Of a DNA stretch of 64,000 bases, positions 9,030 through 18,955 are shown in pieces; the first letter of the stretch is position 1, and each line of letters starts with the position of its first letter. Under the pieces are notes generated by a model. That model made no database searches. It was not told where the DNA came from and worked only from the letters and a program-made list of their open reading frames with translations. The stretch spans positions 1,516,047 through 1,580,046 of the forward strand of contig NZ_QXHD01000004.1 of the NCBI RefSeq assembly GCF_011009555.1, given 5' to 3'. Source of the DNA: Adonisia turfae CCMR0081. GTDB taxonomy: Bacteria > Cyanobacteriota > Cyanobacteriia > Phormidesmidales > Phormidesmidaceae. The position numbers and the translations under genes were made by a program.

Positions 9030-10277
9030 CTAAGACGAAACAGGATGTAAATTCAATTTTTGTCCAGTTTTTTGCCGCTGGATGCGCTCAATAACTGCTA
9101 AAAAGGCATTGACTTCGCAATTTAAGTCTTGATTAGCAAACACTTCGCGCGCACGTTGGCTATAGGTTTTGCGAGTTTGGGTACAGGTCAGCGAGAGGAT
9201 AGCCTTGGCAAGGGCATCCACATCCCCACAGGGGTAGACAAGACCGTTATAGTGGTGACGAACGGTATCGCTATAGCCCCAGTTGCCACAGCGATCGCTA
9301 ATAATGGCGGTACAACCACAGGCCATGGCTTCAGAAACCACCAGAGGATGGGGGTCTGACCATGAGCTAGCCACAAATACATCTAGAGCTGCATAGTATA
9401 GGGGCAGCTTACTTTGATTAATAAAGCCAACGTTGATCACCTCTCCATTTAACTCACTCAGTCGCTCATTAATGGCATCATTGAGTTCACCACCGCCTAG
9501 CATAATGCCTCGCACCCGTGGATCTTTGCGATGGGCTTGCACAACGGCATCGATGAACTCAAAGGGGTTTTTGCGCTCAATATATTTGCCAACAAAACTA
9601 TACAGAATCGTATCGTCATCCCAGGCTAGCTCTGCCCGAATTTTCTTGATCTCTTCTGGGTTTTGGGCCAGTGTCTGCTCGTAGCGATCGCGATCAACCG
9701 GATAACATCCCCGTACAATCTTGTCAGCGGAAACGCCATAGTGACGGAGATATATTTCATTGTGATCACCACTGGAGATCCAATGATCTACCAGCCCATA
9801 CATGGATGGATACAGTAAAGTAGTGGCCAGCTTTCTTAAGTAGCTAAAATGTGAGTCTGTAATAATTGTGGCATCATTTTGCATAATAATGGGAATGCCC
9901 TGCTGCTTACACAGCAAGATTGCCAGTCGATAGGAATAGGTGAAAAAGCTACTGACAAAGACAGCGTCAAAGTTTTTTGCCTTAAGCCTATTGATCAAGC
10001 CTGGAGTAAACAGTCCACGCTTAATCTTTGGGGCCACACTACCATTCCAATTCTTCAGATACTCATAGGTATAGCCACTGGTCAAATCCACGTCCCAAGC
10101 GGCTGTATTACCCACACCTTTAGCCCCTTGGGCCTGGTTTTCAGTACACAGATAAAAGGCTGAGACATCGACTCCTGGTTGAGCATTCAACTGACGCCAG
10201 AGAGGAGCATGGTGCTGAGTCGGATGAGTAAAAACAACGCCTAAGCGAAAGTTATTAGTTGACATGTGTCTAACCAC
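9030..10277 (-). CDS. glycosyltransferase, GT4 type
   Basis: A 415-residue GT-B glycosyltransferase. FTHPTQHHAPLWRQL lies near the N-terminus, VGKYIERKNPFEFIDAV opens the donor half, and VVSEAMACGCTAIIS is the nucleotide-sugar site. A start at residue 5 (10265, MSTNNFRLG) is at least as likely as the first ATG. Upstream, 10278-10658 is a 381-bp gap without a gene. Confidence 0.85.
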   Translation of the reverse strand: MVRHMSTNNFRLGVVFTHPTQHHAPLWRQLNAQPGVDVSAFYLCTENQAQGAKGVGNTAAWDVDLTSGYTYEYLKNWNGSVAPKIKRGLFTPGLINRLKAKNFDAVFVSSFFTYSYRLAILLCKQQGIPIIMQNDATIITDSHFSYLRKLATTLLYPSMYGLVDHWISSGDHNEIYLRHYGVSADKIVRGCYPVDRDRYEQTLAQNPEEIKKIRAELAWDDDTILYSFVGKYIERKNPFEFIDAVVQAHRKDPRVRGIMLGGGELNDAINERLSELNGEVINVGFINQSKLPLYYAALDVFVASSWSDPHPLVVSEAMACGCTAIISDRCGNWGYSDTVRHHYNGLVYPCGDVDALAKAILSLTCTQTRKTYSQRAREVFANQDLNCEVNAFLAVIERIQRQKTGQKLNLHPVSS

Positions 10278-10658
10278 CTAACACTAATGATTTAGTAAAA
10301 GACAAATAAAAAGCGATAAGGTCACTCAGGGAAGAATTCCTAGACCAGCGCTCTTAACTCAAGAAAAAGCTAATTGAGAGGATGACCAGAAACATTGTTT
10401 CCTTTAAAAATTTCCTAAACGATAGTTTGACCTATCTCTTCTCATTTAGCTTGCTTAGGCACTTGTTTAACGGTGAGCCCCTTGTAGGGATATCTTTTCT
10501 GAATTTTGAATTGCATTCTTGATGCAACTTGTCAATCATTCAGCATGTAATGGTGGTGTTAGCCAACCTGTAACATCACTTTCGGTAATATTAGCAATAG
10601 ATCCGGACTCATCCGGGATAACGGCTCAATCTGAGAGCTGAGTGCCAAGAGTCTTTGC
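10278..10658. other. intergenic gap inside the polysaccharide run
   Basis: No reading frame of note is seen on either strand. A small perfect hairpin (TTGCAT, loop, ATGCAA; 10510-10526) and several short A/T-rich stretches are present. The gap may hold a promoter for the leftward genes. Confidence 0.4.
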
Positions 10659-11696
10659 TCAATTCGATACCATCATCTTGAGGAGTTTAGGTCTTGCCTG
10701 AGGTGAAAATAACCAGATCACTGCTGGCCTAGCTAATGATAGCGGCATGATACCGACCCAAACAAACCATACGCTATAAATTGCCCGTCTGAGCGGTGTT
10801 AAATCTGAGTATTTCCAAAGCGAAATCAAACCAGAAAAAGTTAGATTGAGACGATTATCTGATGGAATAGGATGATTGCTAAAATTCAAACGCAATGACG
10901 CTAGGCGAGACCAGAGACGTCCAAAAAATCTTAGCTCAAAGTCCTTTGGCATCTCGTAACCAAACTGTTCTGCCTTTTCTATTAAGAGTCTATCCCTTAG
11001 TAAATCATGCTGTACGTATTTGCCCAGTTTCCCTTCATCAAATGTGGCAGAAACCCACCTATTGTTTTGATGTATTCTGTAGCCTGCTAACGCAGTTTCG
11101 ATGGAAGCCACCGAACCATAAAAGGGAACGAGTGTTGTTAAATAATTATCAGCAGCTAACTTAAAATCATCTTCTGGGATGGGAAAAATTTCGGTTAGTG
11201 CTTTTCGACTAATAGCATTACCAGACGTAGGAACGGTAGCATAGGTTGTTTTTGAAAGAAGTGTCTTATAGACATCGCCAATGGCCAACTTAGCGTTCCT
11301 AGGATAGGTATAGTCTAGCGAGTTATTCTCACTGTCTACAACGCCTAGCCTGTAATGAAGCTTAGATAGATCATCTCGCCAGTGTTCCATGACCTCTGCA
11401 ACAGCATTGTCAAAAAGATAGTCATCTGAATCAAGAAAAATGATGATATCGCCCTGGCTAGCAAAAAAGCCAGCATTTAAGGCTGAAGCCTGTCCACCAT
11501 TTTCTTTAAAGATAGTTTTGACACGTGAATCATACTGCTGGATCAAGTCTTTTGAGTTATCTGTAGAGCCATCATCTACCACAATGACTTCAATATTGTC
11601 ATAGGTTTGACTCAACGCACTGTCGATCGCTTTTTTGACAAATTTTTCATAATTATAGTTGTTAATAATAATGCTAACCAGCGATTTACTACTCAT
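10659..11696 (-). CDS. glycosyltransferase family 2
   Basis: A 345-residue GT-A enzyme. The N-terminal catalytic domain shows SIIINNYNYEKFVKKAIDSA, VIVVDDGSTDNSKDLI and the metal-binding IIFLDSDDY. The C-terminal third is hydrophobic near residues 285-325 and may sit on the membrane. It is clearly similar to the GT2 gene at 12677-13651; the first 100 residues are almost the same in pattern. A sulfotransferase lies between the two, suggesting local duplication. Confidence 0.88.
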   Translation of the reverse strand: MSSKSLVSIIINNYNYEKFVKKAIDSALSQTYDNIEVIVVDDGSTDNSKDLIQQYDSRVKTIFKENGGQASALNAGFFASQGDIIIFLDSDDYLFDNAVAEVMEHWRDDLSKLHYRLGVVDSENNSLDYTYPRNAKLAIGDVYKTLLSKTTYATVPTSGNAISRKALTEIFPIPEDDFKLAADNYLTTLVPFYGSVASIETALAGYRIHQNNRWVSATFDEGKLGKYVQHDLLRDRLLIEKAEQFGYEMPKDFELRFFGRLWSRLASLRLNFSNHPIPSDNRLNLTFSGLISLWKYSDLTPLRRAIYSVWFVWVGIMPLSLARPAVIWLFSPQARPKLLKMMVSN

Positions 11697-11733
11697 ATCC
11701 GATTCCTATAATAGAATTTATGGGACACCTCAT

Positions 11734-12627
11734 CTACTTCAACCATGTAGATAGATCCCTATCTATCAGGTCCTGTAGCTTTAGAATATCGTCGCGGTAA
11801 ATAGCAGTCAGTTGTTGCCGCGTCTGAGGCAGTAATTCAGGTTTCTTCCCAATGTTCCACTGCTTGATGCGCTTGGCAGCGTTGTGTCGTAAATCTTCAG
11901 GAACAATGGTCTGAATAGTTGATCTTAAAACATTATCCCTGGAGAAGAACTTCTGTAGCAGCATGCTTTTAGGCATCCCAGATACATTCTGTTTAGTCAT
12001 ATCCGGATTAAAATCGGGATCAACACCTAAAAACTCAAAAATATCCCTCAAAATACCAAGAGAATCACGGCATAAATCCTCAAAAAGATAGATTTTGAAT
12101 TGTTTCTCATCAAACCGTTCAAAGTACGGCTTAAGTTGTGCATGGTAATATCCAGCTGTTTGATAATGCCACAGATGAGACCAATTGTTAGCAATTCTTG
12201 ATGGTTCTGCCTTGAGCCCTTCTTCAAAAGATAAGGGTTCATAGTCCTCACGTTTTAAGTGGGTGTAGCAGGAAAAGGCTCTATCGACCGGATGTCGTAA
12301 AATAACGATCATCTTGGCATCGGGAATGTAGTGTTTGATTCGATCGGCAGCCTTTTCGCTATACAAATAGATAGGAGATGCTTCGCCAATGGCAATCTCA
12401 TCAGTTACGTCTTCGAACAGCTTTTGATAGTCTTCTAGATTATTTATAGAGTATAGATTAATGCCCTTGTCGGGGTTTTGAAAGTTGATTTCTTCTCCTT
12501 CCAAAGCAAAAAATTTAGGCTCCTTTGAGAAGGGCATAAAAATCTGCGGGTGCTGTCTTAAATAATAATGGAGTGAACTAGTGCCAGCTTTGGCAGAACC
12601 AATAATCAGAAAATTTGGCATATTCAT
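11734..12627 (-). CDS. sulfotransferase (heparan-sulfate type)
   Basis: A PAPS-dependent sulfotransferase. The 5'-phosphosulfate loop is FLIIGSAKAGTSSLHYYL, and the 3'-phosphate site is MIVILRHPVDRAFSCYTHLK. These features, with FMPFSKEPKFFAL after the loop, place it with the heparan-sulfate N-deacetylase/sulfotransferase-like branch that modifies polysaccharides. I chose the ATG at 12627 because an AAGGA lies ten bases upstream; the frame is open to 12666. It has 297 residues from this start. It sits between two similar GT2 genes. Confidence 0.87.
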   Translation of the reverse strand: MNMPNFLIIGSAKAGTSSLHYYLRQHPQIFMPFSKEPKFFALEGEEINFQNPDKGINLYSINNLEDYQKLFEDVTDEIAIGEASPIYLYSEKAADRIKHYIPDAKMIVILRHPVDRAFSCYTHLKREDYEPLSFEEGLKAEPSRIANNWSHLWHYQTAGYYHAQLKPYFERFDEKQFKIYLFEDLCRDSLGILRDIFEFLGVDPDFNPDMTKQNVSGMPKSMLLQKFFSRDNVLRSTIQTIVPEDLRHNAAKRIKQWNIGKKPELLPQTRQQLTAIYRDDILKLQDLIDRDLSTWLK

Positions 12628-12676
12628 AACGTTAGTCCTTATTTTCAATTCATTTAATTTAAACAAAAAATATCCT

Positions 12677-13651
12677 TTAAACCATCTTCACGAAGGAGAG
12701 CTTTAAAAGATAATAGGTAACCATAAAATTTAGTTTTATTTTTTCTAACAAGTTACTTTGGGAAAAATAGTCTTCGATTAACTTGCTAAAGCTCTGATCA
12801 TTGACCTGACTTTTTTTCTTGAGACTAACCCCTTTGGCTAGAAGCTTATTACTCAGACTCTCAAAGTCAGGACCTTTAGCTCTAATCCAATAGCCAGTGG
12901 CAATAGATATCTCAGCTCCAATTTTCCGTTTATTGGTAAAGTCGGTTTCTGAAAAAATATTATTGTGCAGTCTAAAAATACATAGGTTTCTTTCTGTCTG
13001 ATAACCTGTGCCTAGCCCAACTGCTAAGAGTTTTATATATAAATCTGAAATAGCAACACCCGATTTACCACGAACTTCAGGCATTGGAAAAATTTTTTCA
13101 GCTAAGGTTCTAGATAAACAGATATTAGATGTTGCCGGGGCAAAGTCAGGAGCTTTACCACTTTTGAGCTCATTTCTAAAGTCAATTTTTCTAGGATCTT
13201 CAGTCGTATTATTTTGATTGACCTCTTGAAAGTAATCTGTCAGTCGATTATTGACGAGTTGATCAGAGCGATAGGGGGTTGACCGATGGAAAAACCAGTC
13301 AGTCTTGTTATCTTTTCTAAATACCTTAACGACGTCTGCAACTTTATTAGTCAGATACAGGTCATCTGCATCTAGTAGACAAATAATCTCTCCACTACTT
13401 CTGGCAAATCCTGCATTTAAAGCCGAGGCTTGGCCACCATTCTCTTTAAGGACTGCTATTATTTGCTCTCCATAGCTACGAATAACATCTGGAGATTCGT
13501 CTTTAGAGCCATCGTCCACGACAATAACTTCGACATTTTCATAGGTCTGATGAAGAGCACTGTCAATCGACTGACTCACAAATGAACCATAGTTATAGTT
13601 ATTGATGAGTATGCTAACTAAGGGTTTATATTCACTCATGGTCAATATCAA
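12677..13651 (-). CDS. glycosyltransferase family 2
   Basis: A 324-residue GT-A enzyme with SILINNYNYGSFVSQSIDSA, VIVVDDGSKDESPDVI and the DxD-like ICLLDADDLYL. It is a close paralogue in pattern of the GT2 gene at 10659-11696, but the C-terminal third differs, so the acceptors probably differ too. A second ATG at 13639 (residue 5) is a plausible start. The C-terminus ends in a hydrophobic segment. Confidence 0.87.
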   Translation of the reverse strand: MILTMSEYKPLVSILINNYNYGSFVSQSIDSALHQTYENVEVIVVDDGSKDESPDVIRSYGEQIIAVLKENGGQASALNAGFARSSGEIICLLDADDLYLTNKVADVVKVFRKDNKTDWFFHRSTPYRSDQLVNNRLTDYFQEVNQNNTTEDPRKIDFRNELKSGKAPDFAPATSNICLSRTLAEKIFPMPEVRGKSGVAISDLYIKLLAVGLGTGYQTERNLCIFRLHNNIFSETDFTNKRKIGAEISIATGYWIRAKGPDFESLSNKLLAKGVSLKKKSQVNDQSFSKLIEDYFSQSNLLEKIKLNFMVTYYLLKLSFVKMV

Positions 13652-13717
13652 TTGCTCTATACATCATTCAAAGGGACAGTAAAACTGGTCATAATGCGAT
13701 CTCATTTTGATTAAAAA

Positions 13718-14668
13718 TTAACCACGTTCAGATATACCACCGCCAAACTGTAGTCTCATTCTTTCTTTGATCGCTGCGCCTCTGAGACGTAACATTACTG
13801 TTGTAAATTGGATTTTTTGACGGGGAGTCCGTAGCCGTTTGTCTTGCCAGGTACGTATAAAAAATCGGACAGGAGGTTTGAGAAAGCTAATAAAATCGAT
13901 TAGCAAAGCCAACTGTGTTGTTTTGCCAGTCTTAATAGCATCATAACGACCACCCATAATTCGAGTGCAACGCTTATAAAGATCATCCCAGGTATTTCGA
14001 GTGGGATGCTTTACACAGGCATCTTTAGCATAAAGCTGTCGATAGCCAGTGTTAAAAACTCGCTGTCCCCATTGCTTATCCCCGCCAGATTTAAGCGTTT
14101 TATCAAAATCACCTACAGCCTTGATGACATGGCTAAATGTAAATAGATTGGCAGTGACGCCAAACTGGCCATTCTCTAAAAATTGATCCTGCGGAAATCC
14201 TAGGGCAATTATTTCATAGAGCTCATAGGGATTAGGATTATTAGCATCTTCGGCAAATAGATCAATGTGACCAGCGACTAAACCAACATTGGGTTCACTA
14301 AGTAGAACAGCTACGCCATTTTCTAACCATGTTGGAGTTGGAATGCAGTCTGCATCTGTGAAAGCAATGACATCGCCTTTGGCCAATGACAGTCCCTTGT
14401 TACGTGCGATATACGAACCAGGCTGAGATTCATGCGTTAATGTGACTTGCTCAAAATCATTAGTGACATCACTAACCGTTTCTGTCGAATTATTGTCTAC
14501 GACGATGATTTCATATCTGTCTTTTGCATAAGTTTGCTTGCTCAGAGCAGCCAAACAATTTCCGAGAAACTTATTACTGTTATAAACAGGAATAATAATT
14601 GAAACAAATGGAGTTTGAGCTAGTTTAGCAGTCATTGTATTGGCTGGTAGGTTAAAGACCTTATTCAA
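13718..14668 (-). CDS. glycosyltransferase family 2
   Basis: A 316-residue GT2 enzyme of a different branch from its two neighbours. It has VSIIIPVYNSNKFLGNCLAAL, IIVVDNNSTE and FTDADCIPTPTWLENGV. The later GGDKQWGQRVF carries the E/DxxW-like acceptor motif (here K-Q-W-G). The C-terminal basic, hydrophobic tail may touch the membrane. It lies 62 bp after a sulfotransferase start and is oriented with the cluster. Confidence 0.87.
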   Translation of the reverse strand: MNKVFNLPANTMTAKLAQTPFVSIIIPVYNSNKFLGNCLAALSKQTYAKDRYEIIVVDNNSTETVSDVTNDFEQVTLTHESQPGSYIARNKGLSLAKGDVIAFTDADCIPTPTWLENGVAVLLSEPNVGLVAGHIDLFAEDANNPNPYELYEIIALGFPQDQFLENGQFGVTANLFTFSHVIKAVGDFDKTLKSGGDKQWGQRVFNTGYRQLYAKDACVKHPTRNTWDDLYKRCTRIMGGRYDAIKTGKTTQLALLIDFISFLKPPVRFFIRTWQDKRLRTPRQKIQFTTVMLRLRGAAIKERMRLQFGGGISERG

Positions 14669-14729
14669 GGTAGGTAAGAAAAGCAGAGGATCAAAGTAAA
14701 AATTTATATTTAAGAAAAGATCTGAACTC

Positions 14730-15608
14730 TTAAACTCCCAAGCCCCATCTAGAAATATCTATGCCATACTCTTGAGTGAGCTTTCTCAAGTCATCTCGCA
14801 GCTCTTGTGTGATAAAGTTACGCTGACTTTCTGAGAACTCTACTTTTTCAGTGATTTCTTCAACCGTGAAAAATTTGCGAACAGCGTTTTTCGCTCTGCG
14901 CTGTTTACCAGAGGGTAAATAGCTAATGATTGGTGATGCAATATATCTATCAAATGTTGGCCAGAGAGAATTTGTTCTCATCATCCCCTTTGAACGGTTA
15001 TGTAATTTAGAGACATCAGAAAAGTCAAAATCAGAATTTATGCCTGCAAAATCACAAATTTTTTTTAATACCTCTTGTGGTCGGGCTTTAAGATCGTCAA
15101 ACGTGATAATTAAAATATCTTCTTTAGGAAACCTTTTGTGATATGCATCCAATTGCATCGCATATTTTGAAACTTCAATAGCTGGATATGGGATGCCATG
15201 GACGATGTTTTGCTTATATTTAAGTGACCAGCCTTCTTGTAAATCATGAGTACAATGGGAAACTATCCGGTCAATGGGGTTTCTAACGATATAGACAAAC
15301 TTAAAGTTTACTTTTTGCTCAGATTTAATTTGATATATTCTATCAACTACATCAGTTTTTCTAGGTAGTTTTGTATATGCTGTAGAAGCTTCCAACGCAA
15401 TCTTATGAGTTTCATGATCATAGTCCCAGAGGCTTTTATAGTAGTCAAAACCTCGTACCCAAGAATTGTTGTTTGAAAAAAAATTCGGTTCTTTTTGTCT
15501 GCAACGTGAAATCTCAGGATGCTGAGCCAAATAATGAAATAGGCTTGTGGTTCCGCATTTCATAGAACCAATCATTAGCAAAAAAATGTCAATATCCTGA
15601 TTTTTCAT
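14730..15608 (-). CDS. sulfotransferase (heparan-sulfate type)
   Basis: A 292-residue enzyme. The PAPS loop is LLMIGSMKCGTTSLFHYL, followed by CRQKEPNFFSNNN. The 3'-phosphate region is FKFVYIVRNPIDRIVSHCTH. The family transfers sulfate from PAPS to polysaccharide hydroxyls or amines. The C-terminal ELRDDLRKLTQEYGIDISRW is the usual end of this branch. It is related in layout to the sulfotransferases at 11734 and 24363, but not a recent copy. Confidence 0.87.
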   Translation of the reverse strand: MKNQDIDIFLLMIGSMKCGTTSLFHYLAQHPEISRCRQKEPNFFSNNNSWVRGFDYYKSLWDYDHETHKIALEASTAYTKLPRKTDVVDRIYQIKSEQKVNFKFVYIVRNPIDRIVSHCTHDLQEGWSLKYKQNIVHGIPYPAIEVSKYAMQLDAYHKRFPKEDILIITFDDLKARPQEVLKKICDFAGINSDFDFSDVSKLHNRSKGMMRTNSLWPTFDRYIASPIISYLPSGKQRRAKNAVRKFFTVEEITEKVEFSESQRNFITQELRDDLRKLTQEYGIDISRWGLGV

Positions 15609-15671
15609 GGTTTATCCTATTAAAACTAAACATACTTCTAAGGTTTAGCGTCAAGTTCTAGAAACTAGGCA

Positions 15672-16913
15672 TTACCGATACGCTGCAAGCGTTTTTTCGG
15701 CAATGGTATCCCAGGTCCAATGGCTGACAATCTGGTAGTTGTGTTGCCCCATCTTGCTGAGCTGATCTGAAGCTTGCATAGATGCATGTAATGCCTGACG
15801 TAACCCATCTGGTGAATCTGGGTCATACAGAAATGCACCCAGATCATCCAAAACTTCTCCAATATGCCCTCTACGAGGTGCAATGCATGTTTTCCCGAAA
15901 GACATTGCCAAAATGACAGCTCCAGACGTCAAAAACTCTCGGTAGGGAAATACAACAACATTGGCCGCATTCATGTAAATTTGCAACTGATTATCAGGGA
16001 TGAAGCCTGGTAGGTATCGAATGTGAGCATCGTTTACAGCAGCAGTAGTTAATTGGTTAGCTAGTTCTTGATCTTTAGGCTTGCCTGCAATGACCAGATA
16101 TGTGTTGGTTGAATCTAGTCTTTTGAAGGCTTGGAGAAGATCTGCCACACCTTTGTAGGGGTGAATGGTTCCCAAGAATAATAGAACTAAGCCTGACTCT
16201 GGCAGGTTGAGTGTTTGTCTAGCCTCCTGAAGTGTTGCTGTATTAGGATAGCTATCAATGTAATTAGGGTGGGGTAGTACATAAATACATTGCTGATTTT
16301 TGAAGTAAAACCTTTGAGCTACTTCTGCTTTAGCTGTCTCACTATGGACAATTAGTTTATGAGCAATGTGGGCGACTAAAAATGACGCAATATTATCTAG
16401 CAGCAGATATTTATTCTGATGATTTTTTAAGTTGTGAATTGTCCAAATAATATTAACTTGAGAGAACCTGAGAATAAGTAGCTGAACAATAAATAGACAA
16501 AGCTTCAAAGCGGCTCTGAAGCCGCTCTCTTCCTCTAAAAAGAAATGATGTAACCAATGTAAATGTAGAACATCTGTCTGATTACTTTTAACTGTTTTAA
16601 GCAAGCTAGATGTGCTGCAGCTAACGCCTGTGACCTTGTGCCCTTTTTGGGTTAACTGATCAGATAATTTCTGTTGATACGGGTTGTCAGTATACCAGGG
16701 GGCAATAATCACGTTAAGACTATCCTGGTATTGATTAGATGCTTGGATATTTTGACCAAGACTATTCTCGGCAGCCCCTTCTTGGTCAGTCTGAGTCAAT
16801 GACTTATTTTTTGTAAATGCTCCAAGCATATACTTTAAACCTCCTAGTTCCTCAAGCCAAGTTAAAATGAAACCTACACTACGATGAAGAAAAGTGTATA
16901 GATTGAGAATCAT
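15672..16913 (-). CDS. glycosyltransferase, GT4 type
   Basis: A 413-residue GT-B enzyme. After an N-terminal stretch of about 65 residues without clear homology, the acceptor half starts at VIIAPWYTDNPYQQKL. The donor half has LLFLGTIHPYKGVADLLQAF and VVVFPYREFLTSGAVILAMS in place of the usual E-x7-E, a pattern shared with the GT at 17777. A start further downstream is possible because the N-terminal region looks poorly ordered. Confidence 0.82.
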   Translation of the reverse strand: MILNLYTFLHRSVGFILTWLEELGGLKYMLGAFTKNKSLTQTDQEGAAENSLGQNIQASNQYQDSLNVIIAPWYTDNPYQQKLSDQLTQKGHKVTGVSCSTSSLLKTVKSNQTDVLHLHWLHHFFLEEESGFRAALKLCLFIVQLLILRFSQVNIIWTIHNLKNHQNKYLLLDNIASFLVAHIAHKLIVHSETAKAEVAQRFYFKNQQCIYVLPHPNYIDSYPNTATLQEARQTLNLPESGLVLLFLGTIHPYKGVADLLQAFKRLDSTNTYLVIAGKPKDQELANQLTTAAVNDAHIRYLPGFIPDNQLQIYMNAANVVVFPYREFLTSGAVILAMSFGKTCIAPRRGHIGEVLDDLGAFLYDPDSPDGLRQALHASMQASDQLSKMGQHNYQIVSHWTWDTIAEKTLAAYR

Positions 16914-16922
16914 TTAGAAAGC

Positions 16923-17708
16923 TCAAAATACATCTAACACCTTTGAATTCCATTGTTTTGCAGCTAATTTGTACAATTTAATATCTGGTTGGCAGATTTC
17001 TTCAATTTTATTTCTTAGTTGACTAGAAATCTGAGATCTTTGTTGTGATTTTGAAACAGGATTTGAGTTTTTATTTTCAATTTTTAGACTAACACCAAAT
17101 ACATCCTTATAAGTTTGAGTAAAGCCATTTAAATCTTCCAGAAAGCCTACTAGAGAAAAATTAGACAAGTTTTCTGCTGCAATTGAGATCGCATCCTCAG
17201 AGGTAGGATCTAAACCCAGATTTTTATCCGTCAACTTCTGTACATAATCACTACCTAGCTTTTTTCCTGCTTCTGAATCTACAAAACTTTCCAAGTCAGA
17301 ATCAATGCTGAAGTGGTTATCTTTTTTGCTTCTATTAAAGAAGTATTGAGATATCCATTTTTTAACAGGATGTCGCAATATTGTCATAAAATCCCAGTCT
17401 TGGCCAAATTCTTTATAGACCTTGTCACTATATCTAAAATGACCTGCAATATACTGATAGTTATGATTAGACATGCTGTAAAGTAGAATGTCTTCCCGAA
17501 AGTCCATTAGATTTTTGTTGGCAATTGTCGCCCCTTTCAAAGAAGCATGGGCACTTAATTGGAATGTTCTTTTCTTGCCGAAAAATCCAAAGCTTTTTCG
17601 AATTGCTTCATCCATGGATGTTCCACCACATTTTGGAATATGAAGGAAGAAAATCTTTGACTTCATTTGATTGGTCTGAAGTGGAGAAAAATAAAGTAAA
17701 TTCTGCAT
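16923..17708 (-). CDS. sulfotransferase (Sulfotransfer_2 type)
   Basis: A 261-residue protein with the FFLHIPKCGGTSMDEAI loop typical of Golgi-type carbohydrate (chondroitin/heparan 2-O) sulfotransferases. The 3'-phosphate region is FMTILRHPVKKWISQYFFNR. This makes it a different subfamily from the neighbouring sulfotransferases. A second ATG at 17666 (residue 15, just before KSKIFFLHIPK) is also possible. It ends 10 bp before the next glycosyltransferase gene. Base composition is noticeably A/T-rich. Confidence 0.83.
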   Translation of the reverse strand: MQNLLYFSPLQTNQMKSKIFFLHIPKCGGTSMDEAIRKSFGFFGKKRTFQLSAHASLKGATIANKNLMDFREDILLYSMSNHNYQYIAGHFRYSDKVYKEFGQDWDFMTILRHPVKKWISQYFFNRSKKDNHFSIDSDLESFVDSEAGKKLGSDYVQKLTDKNLGLDPTSEDAISIAAENLSNFSLVGFLEDLNGFTQTYKDVFGVSLKIENKNSNPVSKSQQRSQISSQLRNKIEEICQPDIKLYKLAAKQWNSKVLDVF

Positions 17709-17776
17709 AGCTATTGGAAAAACGATTGTGGAAGTAAGATCTAAGAAAAGTGTTTAAGTATTTAACTGACAAGTAG

Positions 17777-18955
17777 TTACAAATTTTGAAAGGACTGTTT
17801 AGAGCTATTGCATTTAGAATTGAAAGAGTTGGAACGATGAATTACTTGGGCGTAATGTTGGGTATGATCTTCAACAATAGTGCGAATCTGCAACTGGCTA
17901 CGTAAATGATCGATAGCTGTATTGTTAGACTCTTTCGGTTGAGATAGAAGATTGCTCAGAAGCATGGCCAGAGATCTGGCAGTGTAAGGCTCAAAGGTAT
18001 GGATTGAACCCGGTGAAATGCTGTTGTATCCTTCAATTTGAGGGAGCTTATAGGCGGCTACCTTTGGGTGTGAAATCGATATCCAGGTAGATAGTGAACC
18101 GGAGGCAGAGCACTTCATAAATGGACAGACGGCAACGTCTGTAACCATAAGATATTCTTCTAGTTCTTTTTCGGATAGATAGCCTGTGATTTTTAGCCGA
18201 TCAGCAACTTTGAGAGTTTCCGCTAATTGGGTGAGTTCTTGCAAAAACTGTTCGCCACCACTACCTTCACTATTTTGTCCTGCAAAAACGACCATCACAT
18301 CTGAGGGAAGCTCAGGAAGCGTTTCCACCACAAGTCGATGGCCTTTGCGGGGATGAATCCAACCTAGCAGTGTAATGATCCTCTTATTTTTAAGGTCTAA
18401 AGACTGCCGAACCTCTTCAGGATTGATTTGAATGTCCCTTGTTTCCACAAAGTGAGGGATTATTTTGATTTTTTCTTTAGCCTTAGTTTGCAAGTTAGAT
18501 ACAGATACCAGTCTGTCAAATTCCTGTTGGGTACAAACAAAGACTTTACCCATACGATGGATCAAAAACCGAATCGCTAGTGCTTTAGGCCCATACATGG
18601 CCTTAAAATAAAAGACTGGTTTAGACCATTGAAAGGGGACTTGTTCCCAGTAAACATCGTGTAAGGTTACAACTAAGACAGCTTTGCAGCTGAGGGCAAA
18701 AATAAAGAGGTTTAACACACTTAGTGTTTTCCCCCAGATGGTCTTGTTATATTGAAAGTGAACGATATCTGCATCGGCCAGTTTTTGAGCAGCTTGATGC
18801 AACGTTAGCAGGTTTTGCCACCAGGCTTTGTCTAAAGCCGCACTGGTTTCAATAACAGAGTCATTGGGGCGTGTTTTGGCTTCCTCAGCAATGAGCCGAC
18901 CATAGCGATGTAGGCCATGTTCTTGAGGGCCTACATGTAAGTAACCGATATTCAT
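17777..18955 (-). CDS. glycosyltransferase, GT4 type
   Basis: A GT-B enzyme of 392 residues from the chosen ATG. The frame is open to 19042, but residue 30 of that long form (MNIGYLHVGPQEHGLHRYG) is the natural GT4 N-terminus and its ATG overlaps the upstream stop as ATGA. This is the translational coupling expected in an operon. The donor half has LLGWIHPRKGHRLVVETL and VAVCPFMKCSASGSLSTWIS, the same variant loop as the GT at 15672. Sugar specificity is unknown. Confidence 0.85.
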   Translation of the reverse strand: MNIGYLHVGPQEHGLHRYGRLIAEEAKTRPNDSVIETSAALDKAWWQNLLTLHQAAQKLADADIVHFQYNKTIWGKTLSVLNLFIFALSCKAVLVVTLHDVYWEQVPFQWSKPVFYFKAMYGPKALAIRFLIHRMGKVFVCTQQEFDRLVSVSNLQTKAKEKIKIIPHFVETRDIQINPEEVRQSLDLKNKRIITLLGWIHPRKGHRLVVETLPELPSDVMVVFAGQNSEGSGGEQFLQELTQLAETLKVADRLKITGYLSEKELEEYLMVTDVAVCPFMKCSASGSLSTWISISHPKVAAYKLPQIEGYNSISPGSIHTFEPYTARSLAMLLSNLLSQPKESNNTAIDHLRSQLQIRTIVEDHTQHYAQVIHRSNSFNSKCNSSKQSFQNL

